Assembly (NCBI GenBank): GCA_964426675.1
Contig: CAYRRM010000053.1
Coordinates: 1-12,891, forward strand
DNA from: DYMC01 sp035406705
GTDB lineage: Bacteria > Verrucomicrobiota > Lentisphaeria > Victivallales > GWF2-50-93
Direction: 5' to 3'
DNA: 12,891 nt
Shown piece after piece: positions 1 to 7,876 of the stretch. Within the stretch, counting starts at the first letter, position 1. Each line of letters opens with the position of its first letter. The notes under the pieces are model-generated. The model was not told the DNA's origin and did not search any database. It was given only the letters and a program-made list of their open reading frames with translations. The position numbers and the translations under genes were made by a program.

Positions 1-549
1 CAATATTCCTGTTGCTTTAAAAATCAAAATATATATTTGTTGTAGTTCTTTTATATCAAAAGGATGGGTATGCCTTCCAACAGGAAAACCTCCAATTGGA
101 ATTTCAATTTTCTGCCATTCTCCAGGTATAACAGGTAATCTATTTGAAAATAGATAAGTTTTACCTTCACTAAAATTTACATATTCCATATTAATTTTAT
201 CTGTCTGTTCGCCTTTAAACCTTAACCAGAAATAAAAACCCTGCACTGATTTATCTTTCCAGTTAGCAGAAATTTTTTCAAACAGTTTAGGATTGCTCAG
301 AGTCATTGTTGCTTCTTTAAAAGAAACTCTCAAATAAGTTTTAAATTTTTCATCCTTTTCATCAATAATTCTTTCTACCTTACATGCTCCTCCTCCCCAT
401 GCATTAGCAAACCAGTTTTTCCCTGTTTCTTCATCGGAAAATGTAAGAACAGGAGTATAAATTGCATTCTGCTGTTCTTTTGTTTGAGAAAAAACAAAAT
501 TAAAAAATAGAAAAGACAATGCTGATACGCAAACAAAAACTTTTTTCAT
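1..549 (-). CDS. Secreted beta-sandwich protein, probably carbohydrate-binding N-terminus (partial, C-terminus beyond left edge)
   Basis: The reading frame starts at the ATG at 549 and stays open for 183 codons to the window edge, so only the N-terminal part is visible. A GGAGGG ribosome site lies 6 nt upstream, which supports this start. Residues 1-21 (MKKVFVCVSALSFLFFNFVFS, cut before Q22) form a clear Sec signal peptide, so the protein is exported. The mature part is rich in alternating aromatic and polar strands (FSDEETGKNWFANAWGGG, GFYFWLRFKG, GEWQKIEIPIGGF). This pattern is common in jelly-roll carbohydrate-binding domains at the front of large secreted glycosidases. That assignment is inferred from style, and no catalytic motif is visible. 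The gene lies 11 bp behind the frameshifted prepilin 561-1198, the same prepilin-then-secreted-protein order seen at 7073-8596. It may be the first domain of a longer enzyme like the product of 3352-7059. Confidence 0.75.
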   Translation of the reverse strand, partial: MKKVFVCVSALSFLFFNFVFSQTKEQQNAIYTPVLTFSDEETGKNWFANAWGGGACKVERIIDEKDEKFKTYLRVSFKEATMTLSNPKLFEKISANWKDKSVQGFYFWLRFKGEQTDKINMEYVNFSEGKTYLFSNRLPVIPGEWQKIEIPIGGFPVGRHTHPFDIKELQQIYILIFKATGIL

Positions 550-560
550 TTTTTCCCTCC

Positions 561-1198
561 TTATTTTATATACGGCGGATTTAGTTGTAATCTCCAGGGA
601 TTTGGTGGACCTGAATTAATCCTCGGGTAATTTAGGTCCACACTTTCTCCATGCCCATCAAGAAATAAAACATTGGCCCTATTGTTATGGATTAAATAAA
701 GGTCATTTCCTATAAGAATTTGATAAGAGTAAGCAGCATTTGGCTTTCTATCACCTACCAGAATAATTCTTGAAGGAACAGGACATAAATCATATTTCTG
801 AAAACCAACGTAAGTATTCATTCCATAACTCCAGGCTATATTTGATTTGGGCTGATGAGATGGACACTGAAAAACTTTTAATGACTGACTTGCTTTTGGA
901 GTTAAATAATCAGCTTTTTTATAACTATAAGATACTAAATAAGGTCCTAAGTGGTCATACCACTGATACCAAAGTGTTCCGTATTGTTTATTAATAGGAG
1001 GATAATAACCATAATCTCCTCCATACATCATAAAAGCAAGTCCTACTGTTTTAAATTATTCATACATACTGCTGCCCTTGCCTTTTCTCTTGCCTTACTT
1101 AAAGCAGGTAGCAACATCGCAGCCAAAATCGCGATGATGGCTACCACTACCAGAAGTTCTATCAAGGTAAAACCCGAGTTTCTTGCCCTTTTTTCCAT
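561..1198 (-). pseudogene. Prepilin-type H-X9-DG protein, frameshifted (1-nt deletion near 1045)
   Basis: From the ATG at 1198 the frame reads a class III signal and hydrophobic helix (RARNSG cut before FTLIELLVVVAIIAILAAM, with Glu at +5), then LLPALSKAREKAR and VCMNNLKQ, and hits TAG at 1045-1043. Restoring one base between 1046 and 1045 makes ATA and continues as QIGLAFMMYGGDYGYYPP to the TAA at 561, giving about 212 residues. The matching codons in the intact paralogue at 7895-8596 read CAG ATA GGT, so a lost A is the simplest explanation. The C-terminal part carries H-X9-DG (IHNNRANVLFLDGHG), typical of the DUF1559-type prepilins abundant in Planctomycetota and Lentisphaerota. Type IV pilus or type II secretion machinery would process an intact product. 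The first 31 codons and all upstream DNA to 1320 are identical to the other prepilin locus, but the body is different. The break may be real decay, phase variation or a sequencing error. The open part 561-1031 starting MMYGG has no ribosome site of its own. Confidence 0.85.
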
Positions 1199-1320
1199 TT
1201 TTCTTTACCTCCTTCTCTTAATTTCTTATTTCGCCTCTGTTTTAATAATTTACTCTCATATCACCTCACCTCCTTCAAAACACTCTTCATATATTCAAAG
1301 TCATCTCTTGTCCCTTTTTC
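1104..1320 (-). repeat. 217-bp direct repeat, left copy
   Basis: As read, every base matches 8502-8718 (constant offset 7398). In the minus-strand sense it holds the last 19 codons and stop of the isomerase gene, a 62-nt leader with the AAGGAGGT ribosome site, and the first 31 codons of a prepilin. Beyond 1104 the two prepilin genes remain alignable for about 70 nt but with many substitutions, and then diverge. Beyond 1320 similarity stops at once. This copy lies between the URO-D-like gene (stop at 1326-1328) and the prepilin body, where an isomerase tail has no reason to be, so it is probably the recipient copy. Confidence 0.95.
1261..1320 (-). pseudogene. Orphan 3' end of the isomerase gene (19 codons plus stop)
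   Basis: Read on the minus strand from 1320 to 1261 this encodes EKGTRDDFEYMKSVLKEVR and TGA, identical to residues 230-248 of the TIM-barrel protein at 8659-9405. No upstream part of that gene is present here; instead the URO-D-like gene ends 5 bp away. It is carried passively in the left copy of the 217-bp repeat and cannot be a functional gene. Confidence 0.9.
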
Positions 1321-1325
1321 CACTT

Positions 1326-2474
1326 TCAATAATATGAATTTTCTCTAAATATGTTAACTGCATGTGTATATGTTTTAAATTTTATTGTTGGTGGAACTGA
1401 ATGGTCTGAATGGAAAAAATAAGGGATTTTCATTTCTTTCAGTTTCTTAACCTTCCTTGAAACTTCATCCTCAACCTTATTCAGGTCATTTGTTCCTAAA
1501 ACCATAACGTTTATATTTCCCATATAGGCAATTTTTCTCCCATACTCTTCAGCAAGTTTTACAACATCAAATCCTGCTTTTGCCTCCATCGGCTGAATAC
1601 AATCAAAGCCAGCATCAATAATTAATGGCATGGCTTTCCTTACATCTCCGCAGCTATGAAGAATTACAGGCAATCCACAGTCCTTAAAGAACCTCACAAG
1701 TTGTTTCTCATACGGCATTATAAGTTCTTCAAGTGTTTTTGGTGAGCAGAAAAGTCCTTTTGAATAACCAAAATCCTCATAAAGGAAAAATCCATCAGGA
1801 AGCCCCGCTTCCCTGAATAAAATTTCATAATGTTTTATGTAAAAGTCAGTATACAGTTGACAGAAATCCTTTATCCATTCTGGCTCAAGCAATAAAGCAG
1901 GAAGAAAGTTTTTATCTCCTATTGTTCCTCTTAAGAGTTCATAAATAAAAAGATTCCCAAAAACAGAAAACTTTCCCTTTTCCTTTACCTTTTTTAAATT
2001 TTCTTTAATTCCATTTACATCTCCCAATCTTTCCTTCTTCGTCTCCGAAAGAATCTCTCTGTATTTTTTCCATATTTCTGATGTTTCTATTTCAAAGTCA
2101 ATATGCTCAGGTGTTCCAGATTTTTTCTTCCACCATTTTAAAATTGAACCCCTTCCATCTTTTATAATCTGCCATTCCTCTGTCTCTTCAATAACTTCAT
2201 TTCTTCCCGGAAAAAGAGCTGTATCAAACCAGCCACCACAATTAACAATATCATAATTAAAATATTCTCCAGTATCTACTGGCTGAATATAATCATTTTC
2301 CTTTTCAACTTTCACATACCTACCTGTTTCTTCATCCCATTTTGTTTCTCCTTCCTTTTTGTGAACTTTTTTTACAGGATAACCATCCTTAACCCATCCA
2401 CAAAGTGTCTCGCTCCAGAAATGTTCATATAGACCCATTCTGTCTGGAATTTCTTTTTTCAATAATATTTTCAC
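1326..2474 (-). CDS. Uroporphyrinogen decarboxylase-like (MtaA/URO-D superfamily) protein
   Basis: This 382-residue protein has the C-terminal pattern of the URO-D/MtaA TIM-barrel superfamily: GFFLYEDFGYSKGLFCSP, then VILHSCGD (His273, Cys275), then an IAYMGNIN strand and a FFHSDHSVPP end. The H-x-C pair is known in MtaA-type cobamide methyltransferases as part of a zinc site that activates a thiol. Members that make heme use a different active site, so a heme role is unlikely. Its place behind sugar genes suggests demethylation or conversion of a methylated or sugar-derived substrate, but the substrate is unknown. The start is GTG at 2474, with a modest AAGGG 5 to 8 nt upstream. The N-terminus MGLYEHFWSETL fits the usual opening of environmental relatives. 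A 158-nt gap separates it from the GDPD gene, and it ends 5 bp before the 217-bp repeat. Confidence 0.85.
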   Translation of the reverse strand: MKILLKKEIPDRMGLYEHFWSETLCGWVKDGYPVKKVHKKEGETKWDEETGRYVKVEKENDYIQPVDTGEYFNYDIVNCGGWFDTALFPGRNEVIEETEEWQIIKDGRGSILKWWKKKSGTPEHIDFEIETSEIWKKYREILSETKKERLGDVNGIKENLKKVKEKGKFSVFGNLFIYELLRGTIGDKNFLPALLLEPEWIKDFCQLYTDFYIKHYEILFREAGLPDGFFLYEDFGYSKGLFCSPKTLEELIMPYEKQLVRFFKDCGLPVILHSCGDVRKAMPLIIDAGFDCIQPMEAKAGFDVVKLAEEYGRKIAYMGNINVMVLGTNDLNKVEDEVSRKVKKLKEMKIPYFFHSDHSVPPTIKFKTYTHAVNIFRENSYY

Positions 2475-2557
2475 TCTTTCCCTTGAATTAATTTTTTACC
2501 TCCTTTTTGTTAACTTCGGTATTTGCAAAATTGTAAAATTCAAGATTTGACTCCACA

Positions 2558-2623
2558 TTAATACTCAGTGTTTTCCGGATAAACACCAACAAGTCCTCCG
2601 TGTTCAACAACTATAATTTTCCT
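2558..2623 (-). pseudogene. Vestigial GDPD-like N-terminal fragment
   Basis: Directly after the GDPD stop (2633-2635), the minus strand reads RKIIVVEHGGLVGVYPENTE, Y and TAA. The start of the intact neighbour reads RKIKICAHRGFSWEYPENTL. H, G and YPENT fall at the same spacing, and the RKI start also aligns. There is no in-frame ATG, although an AAGGA sits where a ribosome site would be, and the catalytic Arg of HRG is Gly. It looks like what remains of a second, related gene after deletion. A chance match of about 20 codons cannot be excluded. The rest of the 2475-2632 gap shows no hairpin or promoter I can support. Confidence 0.45.
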
Positions 2624-2632
2624 ATTTCTTCC

Positions 2633-3355
2633 TTATTTTCCTCCTAACCTAATTAACAAATCTGGCCTGTCTGTCAAAATTACATCAACTCCCATTTTTA
2701 TATATTTTTCTGCTGTTTTTGTATCATTTGCATAAAAAACATTTACAGTTACACCATAAGAATGTGCTCTTTCTACCAGTTCTTCTGTAATCTTGTAGGA
2801 AGGTGTAAAAAACTGCAATCTTTCTGCTTTACATTTTTTCGTTTCTTCTATATAATCTTCTGGTCTATCAAATTGTTTACCCATATTACAGATTCTTATA
2901 TCTGGATATATTCTTCTTGCAATTTCTACCAAGGAAGAATCAATTGCAAGATATGTCTTCTTAATTTTGCCATTTCCGATGAGTATTCTTATAACCTTTT
3001 CAATAAGTTCTTTATCAGTCCGTGTATGCAGATTTATATCAATATTTTCAGGTATTACCTCAATTGCTTCTTCAAGGGTAGGTATTTTCTCTCCTTTAAG
3101 TTTATCGTCTTTCCATCTTCCAACATCAAGTTTTTTTATTTCTTTCAAATTCAAATTCCATATATAGCCAGTCCCATCTGTAGTCCTATCAACTTTCTCA
3201 TCATGTAAAATAACAGGAAATTTATCCTTTGAAAACTTAACATCCATCTCTATCTCATCAACTCCTATCTCCGCTGCTTTTTTAAATGCTAAAAGTGTAT
3301 TTTCTGGATATTCCCAACTAAATCCTCTATGAGCACAAATTTTTATCTTTCTCAT
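2633..3355 (-). CDS. Glycerophosphodiester phosphodiesterase family protein
   Basis: This 240-residue protein is a compact GDPD-type TIM barrel. All hallmark motifs are visible: AHRG (His9, Arg10), YPENT (Glu18), EIEMDV (Glu36, Asp38) and LHDEKVDRTTDG (His51, Asp52), followed by the late strand VDVILTDRPDLL. Family members hydrolyse glycerophosphodiesters to glycerol 3-phosphate and an alcohol using a divalent metal held by the Glu and Asp residues. There is no signal peptide, so it should act in the cytoplasm. Its ATG overlaps the TGA of the large secreted gene as ATGA (3352-3355), so translation is probably coupled. GDPDs of this kind are often found in carbohydrate loci, where they may cleave phosphodiester-linked sugar or teichoic-type material; that role is inferred. 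Confidence 0.92.
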   Translation of the reverse strand: MRKIKICAHRGFSWEYPENTLLAFKKAAEIGVDEIEMDVKFSKDKFPVILHDEKVDRTTDGTGYIWNLNLKEIKKLDVGRWKDDKLKGEKIPTLEEAIEVIPENIDINLHTRTDKELIEKVIRILIGNGKIKKTYLAIDSSLVEIARRIYPDIRICNMGKQFDRPEDYIEETKKCKAERLQFFTPSYKITEELVERAHSYGVTVNVFYANDTKTAEKYIKMGVDVILTDRPDLLIRLGGK

Positions 3356-6300
3356 TTTTTACTTAACCATTTTAATGTATTTATCAAAAACTGTGATACC
3401 CATCCTTTTGGGGGTACTTCCATATGTTTTCCATCAACTACATCAAATCCTAATAAAAAACCACAACAAACAACCCTGCCTTTACCTAATTCCCCAACAA
3501 CCACAACAGGATTCTTATCTTTATCTAAAAGTATTACAAGCCCTTTTTCTCCTACATTTAAAACGAAATGGTCCCAATATGGATGTGTATAAAACTGTTT
3601 TTTATCCAGTTTATCCGTTAAAGGATGTTCAGCACTAATAACTACCTTTGAAAGAAGCCCCTGTTTTTCAAAACCCACCATCTTTTCTCCTGTTGCTATT
3701 TCAGGAAACACTCTATAAGGGAACAGTCTTCCTCCCACTGCGTCATGACAAAGCAATATACCACCACCTTCTTCTACATATTTTCTTAAATTGCCTATCC
3801 AGTTTTCTGGTGCCCTTGACATATCTTTTACATTTCCAGGAAGAATTAGCACATCAAAATTAGCGATGACTGATAAATTTAAATCATCTACCTTTATTTT
3901 TTCTGAATAATAGGCATCTTTAAATTCTTTTAAAGAATCCATAATTCCTTCTCCTCCAATACTTCCTTCAACAATGCCAATCGTTATCTTCCCTTTTTTC
4001 TTTTCCTCTATTACTTTTAGTAAATATGCTGAAACTCCTAAATTTTTAATTTTTCCTTTTTCAATATCTAAGATTTTATAATTATGTTCTTTAAGTTTTA
4101 GAGGAATTATTTTTACTTTATTATCAGGTAATATCTGATAAAACTTTATTTCTCCAAGTTTAATTGATGTTTTAAATTCTATCACCTGTGAATTTCCATT
4201 TACCTCTAATTCCTGACATTCTATAGTATCAAACACTCTATAGTTTCCAGCTACTTCATTTAGTTTCACCTCTACAGGTCCACTTTTGCTAGAACCATAA
4301 TTGTATAAACCTAATAAATAAAAACCCTTACCTTCCCATAATATTGGCTGTATTCCGGACTCTATCTCTGTAATTAAAGAGCTATATTGAGAAATAATAT
4401 ATTTAAAGAGATTATTAACTTTCTGAGAAACAAATGCAGCACTTAAGTCAAATCCAAAATATAGAATATAACCTTTCCCTTTTCTCACACTAAAAATAAT
4501 GGGATTATTAGTCCCCTTTATAACATTCAATATTTTTGCCTCCTTACTACTTTCTAAATTAACTTTATAACCTTTACCTAATGGAATAGGACCATAAATA
4601 GAATCTACTGTAAATCCACTCATCAGAGAAAACGATTGAATTCCCAATACGTTTCTAAAATCGGCATAGTTAATTAAATTGCCACTCAAAATAAGAACTC
4701 CGCCATCTTCAACATACTTCAAAAACACATCTCTTTCATTCTGTGGTAGAAATTTATCTTGAGGGAGTATAAGAATTTTGTATTCATTTATTCTATTAAT
4801 ATCTTTTGGGAAAATATATTGCCACTGAAGAGATTTTAAGTTTCCATAATTTACTATTTCACTGTCATACTCCTGATTATTTTCTTTTAAATATTCCAGC
4901 CATGCATTTTTATTCCAGTATATAGCACAGAACTTTGCCTGTTCTGAAGACATGATTAAGTTTCCAATAAGGGATTTAAGTTGAATTGAAAAATCTCTAA
5001 CATATTCAAACATCTCCTCTCCTCTGTGTTTAATACCCCAGAAACTAAATGTCGCAATACCTTTACACCCATAAAAAGTATTTAAATATGCCTGTTTTTT
5101 CAATAATTCAGGCGAAAAAGATATAGTATCTCCAGTCCATGTCCATGAACCTTTATTATGCATACTGGCTGATTGAAATTTTATTGCAAACTGTCTTCTT
5201 GCATCATCACAAAAATATGGGTCAATATTTATTTCCACTCCGGTGTTGGCGATACCATCAAAATCTATTATTGCTTTAGGGTAGAATTGTCCTAACGGTA
5301 ATTGGTCTGGCATTTGGTTAATATAGACAGGTATTTCCGGTTTTATCCTTTTTGCAAATTTATATCCCCAGTTTACAAAATGAGTATAAGTTTCTATTTT
5401 AAATTTTAGAAGGTCAAAAACTTTTGGGTCAGTGAGGTTTTTAAAATCAGGGGACTCTGGTGGCTCATATCCATATTTCTCTTTAAATTTGTTTTTACAG
5501 ATTTGACATTTTCCATCAATTGAAGCCTCATCAGCAAGAGATATTGCATCAACTCCACATTTGATGAAATTTTCTATTAATGGTCCTAAATACAATTCTC
5601 TATATCTATCATCTCCTAAACAATGTGAATCTATTTCTTTTATCTTATATCGTGGACTGGAAGGATAAAGATTTACTCCAAGTTTATATTTATGTGCTGT
5701 GTTAACAACATCTGGCAATCTACTCACAACATATTTTTCCTGTTCATTTATTTCTCCGTAAAAATTGACAATCCAATTACTTCCTAATGTTTTTATTTCC
5801 TTAATTATTTGTTCGGGAGAGAGAAGAGATAGAAAACCTGCGCTATTACACGGAGAGTGCATTATAGGAAAATCCTTCTCAGGGTCAGGAACTTTTTCAA
5901 CAAGAAAGTCTGACTTATTTTGTAAATTCATAACAATAAATTTTACTGAAGAAGCAAATCTTTTGGCATAATTTGAAGTTTGGCTATTAAGACATATAAT
6001 AACTTCTATAATTTTATCTGGTTGTTTGGGAGAAAATGTGATAAATTGGCCATTATAGTTCTGGTTGATACCTATACTTACCTTACTTCTATTAAAGATA
6101 AATCCTATACTTCCTTTATTTCCCTGAAAATTTATCCAGTCACTGCTTATATTTTCTAATTTTAATGTTTTTAAAGCACCTGAATAATCATAAGCAGAAT
6201 GGTCCATCAAGTAATTTTCCTCTTTTTCTGAACTTATAAAAGATAAAGAAGTAGGACTTTCTCCTGTAAAAAGGTCAATATTAAACACTAATTTACTTCC

Positions 6301-7059
6301 TTTACATTTGACATATGGGGCATCTTTATAAAACTCTAACTCAATCATTTCTTTTTCATTTGTTGTGCTCTTATATCTCAATTTTACTCTCAGCGGACCT
6401 TCTTCAACTATCTCTCCTCTTAGAAAACCTGTCCAACTTCCAATACCACTCAATGATAGATATGCAGGATGCAAAAAATTTAAACTTTCATTTCCTAAAT
6501 AATAGAGAATACCATCGTAGTTTCCATATTTTGTCATTTTTGCTGTTAAAGTTCCTGTTTTGATTACCCATCCCTTATTATCCCTATCTTCAATCATTGA
6601 TTTCTTTTCAAAAACATTAATTTTAGAGTTTCCCAGATATATATAATAAGGTCTCCAGGAATTTGCTGGAACGTCTCCTAAAAATAAAATGCTATAACCT
6701 TTTTCTCCTTTTGATATTTGATGAGGTATGACATCCCCTACTTGATTGACAATTCTTATAGAATTCAAATCAACTTTTTCCTGTATATCAAATGGGATGT
6801 TAACAGGTATATTATGAAGCCAGACATTTTCGTCATTATACAAAATCACTGGAACTCTATATTCCCAATTCTCGTCCCACCATCCTTGATTTCCAACCGA
6901 ATATATAATCCATTTAGGATAAGAAATTTCTGACGAAACTAATCTTGCTTTATAAATATCTGAATCTTTCTGAGAACAAACAGATTGATTAGAAAAAATA
7001 GAGAGCAAGAGAAAGGATAGAAGCCAATTTTTTTTATTTTGTAATATCTTGTAAAACAT
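3352..7059 (-). CDS. Large secreted GH42-like glycoside hydrolase with two GATase-like domains
   Basis: This 1235-residue exported protein starts at the ATG at 7059 behind GGGAGGG. Residues 1-29 form a signal peptide (KNWLLSFLLLSIFSNQSVCS). Residues about 58-150 contain a WWDENWEYRVPV motif like the DUF2341-type beta domain, followed by more beta-rich sequence to about 390. Residues about 400-700 read as a TIM barrel, with VDAISLADEAS (Asp510-Glu511, a candidate catalytic acid) followed by CQIC (Cys518, Cys521), resembling GH42-type beta-galactosidase-like enzymes. Residues about 705-890 form a flavodoxin-like domain (YKILILPQ, KYVEDGGVLILSGN) as in the GH42 trimerisation domain. Residues about 1024-1235 form a second GATase/ThuA-like domain (FDVLILPGN, YVEEGGGILLCHDAVGG, GKGRVVCCGF). 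Activity on an extracellular polysaccharide or oligosaccharide is inferred. It follows the secreted unknown by 13 bp and overlaps the GDPD gene. Confidence 0.8.
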   Translation of the reverse strand: MFYKILQNKKNWLLSFLLLSIFSNQSVCSQKDSDIYKARLVSSEISYPKWIIYSVGNQGWWDENWEYRVPVILYNDENVWLHNIPVNIPFDIQEKVDLNSIRIVNQVGDVIPHQISKGEKGYSILFLGDVPANSWRPYYIYLGNSKINVFEKKSMIEDRDNKGWVIKTGTLTAKMTKYGNYDGILYYLGNESLNFLHPAYLSLSGIGSWTGFLRGEIVEEGPLRVKLRYKSTTNEKEMIELEFYKDAPYVKCKGSKLVFNIDLFTGESPTSLSFISSEKEENYLMDHSAYDYSGALKTLKLENISSDWINFQGNKGSIGFIFNRSKVSIGINQNYNGQFITFSPKQPDKIIEVIICLNSQTSNYAKRFASSVKFIVMNLQNKSDFLVEKVPDPEKDFPIMHSPCNSAGFLSLLSPEQIIKEIKTLGSNWIVNFYGEINEQEKYVVSRLPDVVNTAHKYKLGVNLYPSSPRYKIKEIDSHCLGDDRYRELYLGPLIENFIKCGVDAISLADEASIDGKCQICKNKFKEKYGYEPPESPDFKNLTDPKVFDLLKFKIETYTHFVNWGYKFAKRIKPEIPVYINQMPDQLPLGQFYPKAIIDFDGIANTGVEINIDPYFCDDARRQFAIKFQSASMHNKGSWTWTGDTISFSPELLKKQAYLNTFYGCKGIATFSFWGIKHRGEEMFEYVRDFSIQLKSLIGNLIMSSEQAKFCAIYWNKNAWLEYLKENNQEYDSEIVNYGNLKSLQWQYIFPKDINRINEYKILILPQDKFLPQNERDVFLKYVEDGGVLILSGNLINYADFRNVLGIQSFSLMSGFTVDSIYGPIPLGKGYKVNLESSKEAKILNVIKGTNNPIIFSVRKGKGYILYFGFDLSAAFVSQKVNNLFKYIISQYSSLITEIESGIQPILWEGKGFYLLGLYNYGSSKSGPVEVKLNEVAGNYRVFDTIECQELEVNGNSQVIEFKTSIKLGEIKFYQILPDNKVKIIPLKLKEHNYKILDIEKGKIKNLGVSAYLLKVIEEKKKGKITIGIVEGSIGGEGIMDSLKEFKDAYYSEKIKVDDLNLSVIANFDVLILPGNVKDMSRAPENWIGNLRKYVEEGGGILLCHDAVGGRLFPYRVFPEIATGEKMVGFEKQGLLSKVVISAEHPLTDKLDKKQFYTHPYWDHFVLNVGEKGLVILLDKDKNPVVVVGELGKGRVVCCGFLLGFDVVDGKHMEVPPKGWVSQFLINTLKWLSKK

Positions 7060-7072
7060 TTACCCTCCCTTT

Positions 7073-7852
7073 TTATTTAGAAAATGCTATCTCTAAAATA
7101 TAATTAAATTTATCACCCGGGTTTAATTCTTTTTTCCCGGATAATTCAAAAGTCAAAGTATAACTATGGCTAAAATCATCTCCAACAATAACCCATCCTT
7201 TATCTAATGGCTCTTTTATTCTTATAATAAACTTCTGACCTGTAAGTGTTTCAAATTCAACCTCCTCTAGTCTTTTATACTGATTTTTTAAAGAATATTC
7301 AGGTGCTACAAATCTTTTGTCGCCTTTTGTAATCTGAAATATATATTCTTGTTTATCACCAGAAGGATACTTCACAGAAAATGCCAATCCTGCATAAACT
7401 GACCTTATCATCCAGAAACTAAAATAAGTTTCTGCCAGAGTTAATTTTGTTTCTGGTTCTGCAAGAACATCAATTATTAACCTGGTTCTGTTTTCGTTAT
7501 CCGGTGGGACAATCGTTACTTTCTCTATGACAGAGAGTAATACAGCTTCATCCTTATAAAATTTGTGTTCAATTATGGCTGTTTTCCCCCCTTTTTCTGA
7601 ATCTATCACATCTTTGAAATGAGATATCCATGAAGAAAATCGTCTCTCTGGAATTTTTGTATAGTCAATCCTGCCCCACCATAGAACCGTCTCTCCTTGT
7701 TTTGTTATACTGAAAACATTATGATATTCAGAAGATATAAAACTAACAATTAAATCTTCACAAATTATCTTACATCCTCTATTATAATCTCCGGCAACTT
7801 TATCAACTTTTATAACATCGCAAAATACATTAAAACACATCAAAAACATCAT
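7073..7852 (-). CDS. Secreted beta-rich protein of unknown function
   Basis: I do not recognise a family. Coordinates begin at the first ATG (7852, 259 residues), but that start has no ribosome site and leaves a signal peptide without its basic end. Nine codons upstream in frame, ATT at 7879 gives (M)KKFFIYKIMMFLMCFNVFC, a textbook signal peptide, and an AGGAG lies 7 nt before it. The real start is therefore probably AUU, giving 268 residues. The mature part is strand-rich with many aromatic residues (VLWWGRIDY, SFWMIRSVYAGLAFSV, GWVIVGDDFSHSYTLTFEL), like a galactose-mutarotase or beta-sandwich fold; this is only a guess. It is tightly packed between a prepilin gene and the GH42-like gene, so it probably works with them outside the cytoplasmic membrane on the same glycan. 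Confidence 0.7.
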   Translation of the reverse strand: MMFLMCFNVFCDVIKVDKVAGDYNRGCKIICEDLIVSFISSEYHNVFSITKQGETVLWWGRIDYTKIPERRFSSWISHFKDVIDSEKGGKTAIIEHKFYKDEAVLLSVIEKVTIVPPDNENRTRLIIDVLAEPETKLTLAETYFSFWMIRSVYAGLAFSVKYPSGDKQEYIFQITKGDKRFVAPEYSLKNQYKRLEEVEFETLTGQKFIIRIKEPLDKGWVIVGDDFSHSYTLTFELSGKKELNPGDKFNYILEIAFSK

Positions 7853-7876
7853 AATTTTATAAATAAAAAATTTCTT

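Noticed and set aside
561..1031. Independent 156-residue protein starting MMYGG
   Set aside because: It is the C-terminal part of the frameshifted prepilin: adding one base at 1045 joins it to a perfect prepilin N-terminus, and it has no ribosome site of its own.
951..1337. Plus-strand open frame sharing about 70 identical residues with another at 8418-8804
   Set aside because: The shared part is only the antisense of the 217-bp DNA repeat. Neither has a ribosome site, and both lie over minus-strand prepilin and isomerase coding sequence.
2475..2632. Riboswitch or terminator in the gap before the URO-D-like gene
   Set aside because: No stable hairpin with a T-run or known conserved RNA core could be found by eye; the part next to the GDPD gene reads better as a vestigial coding fragment.
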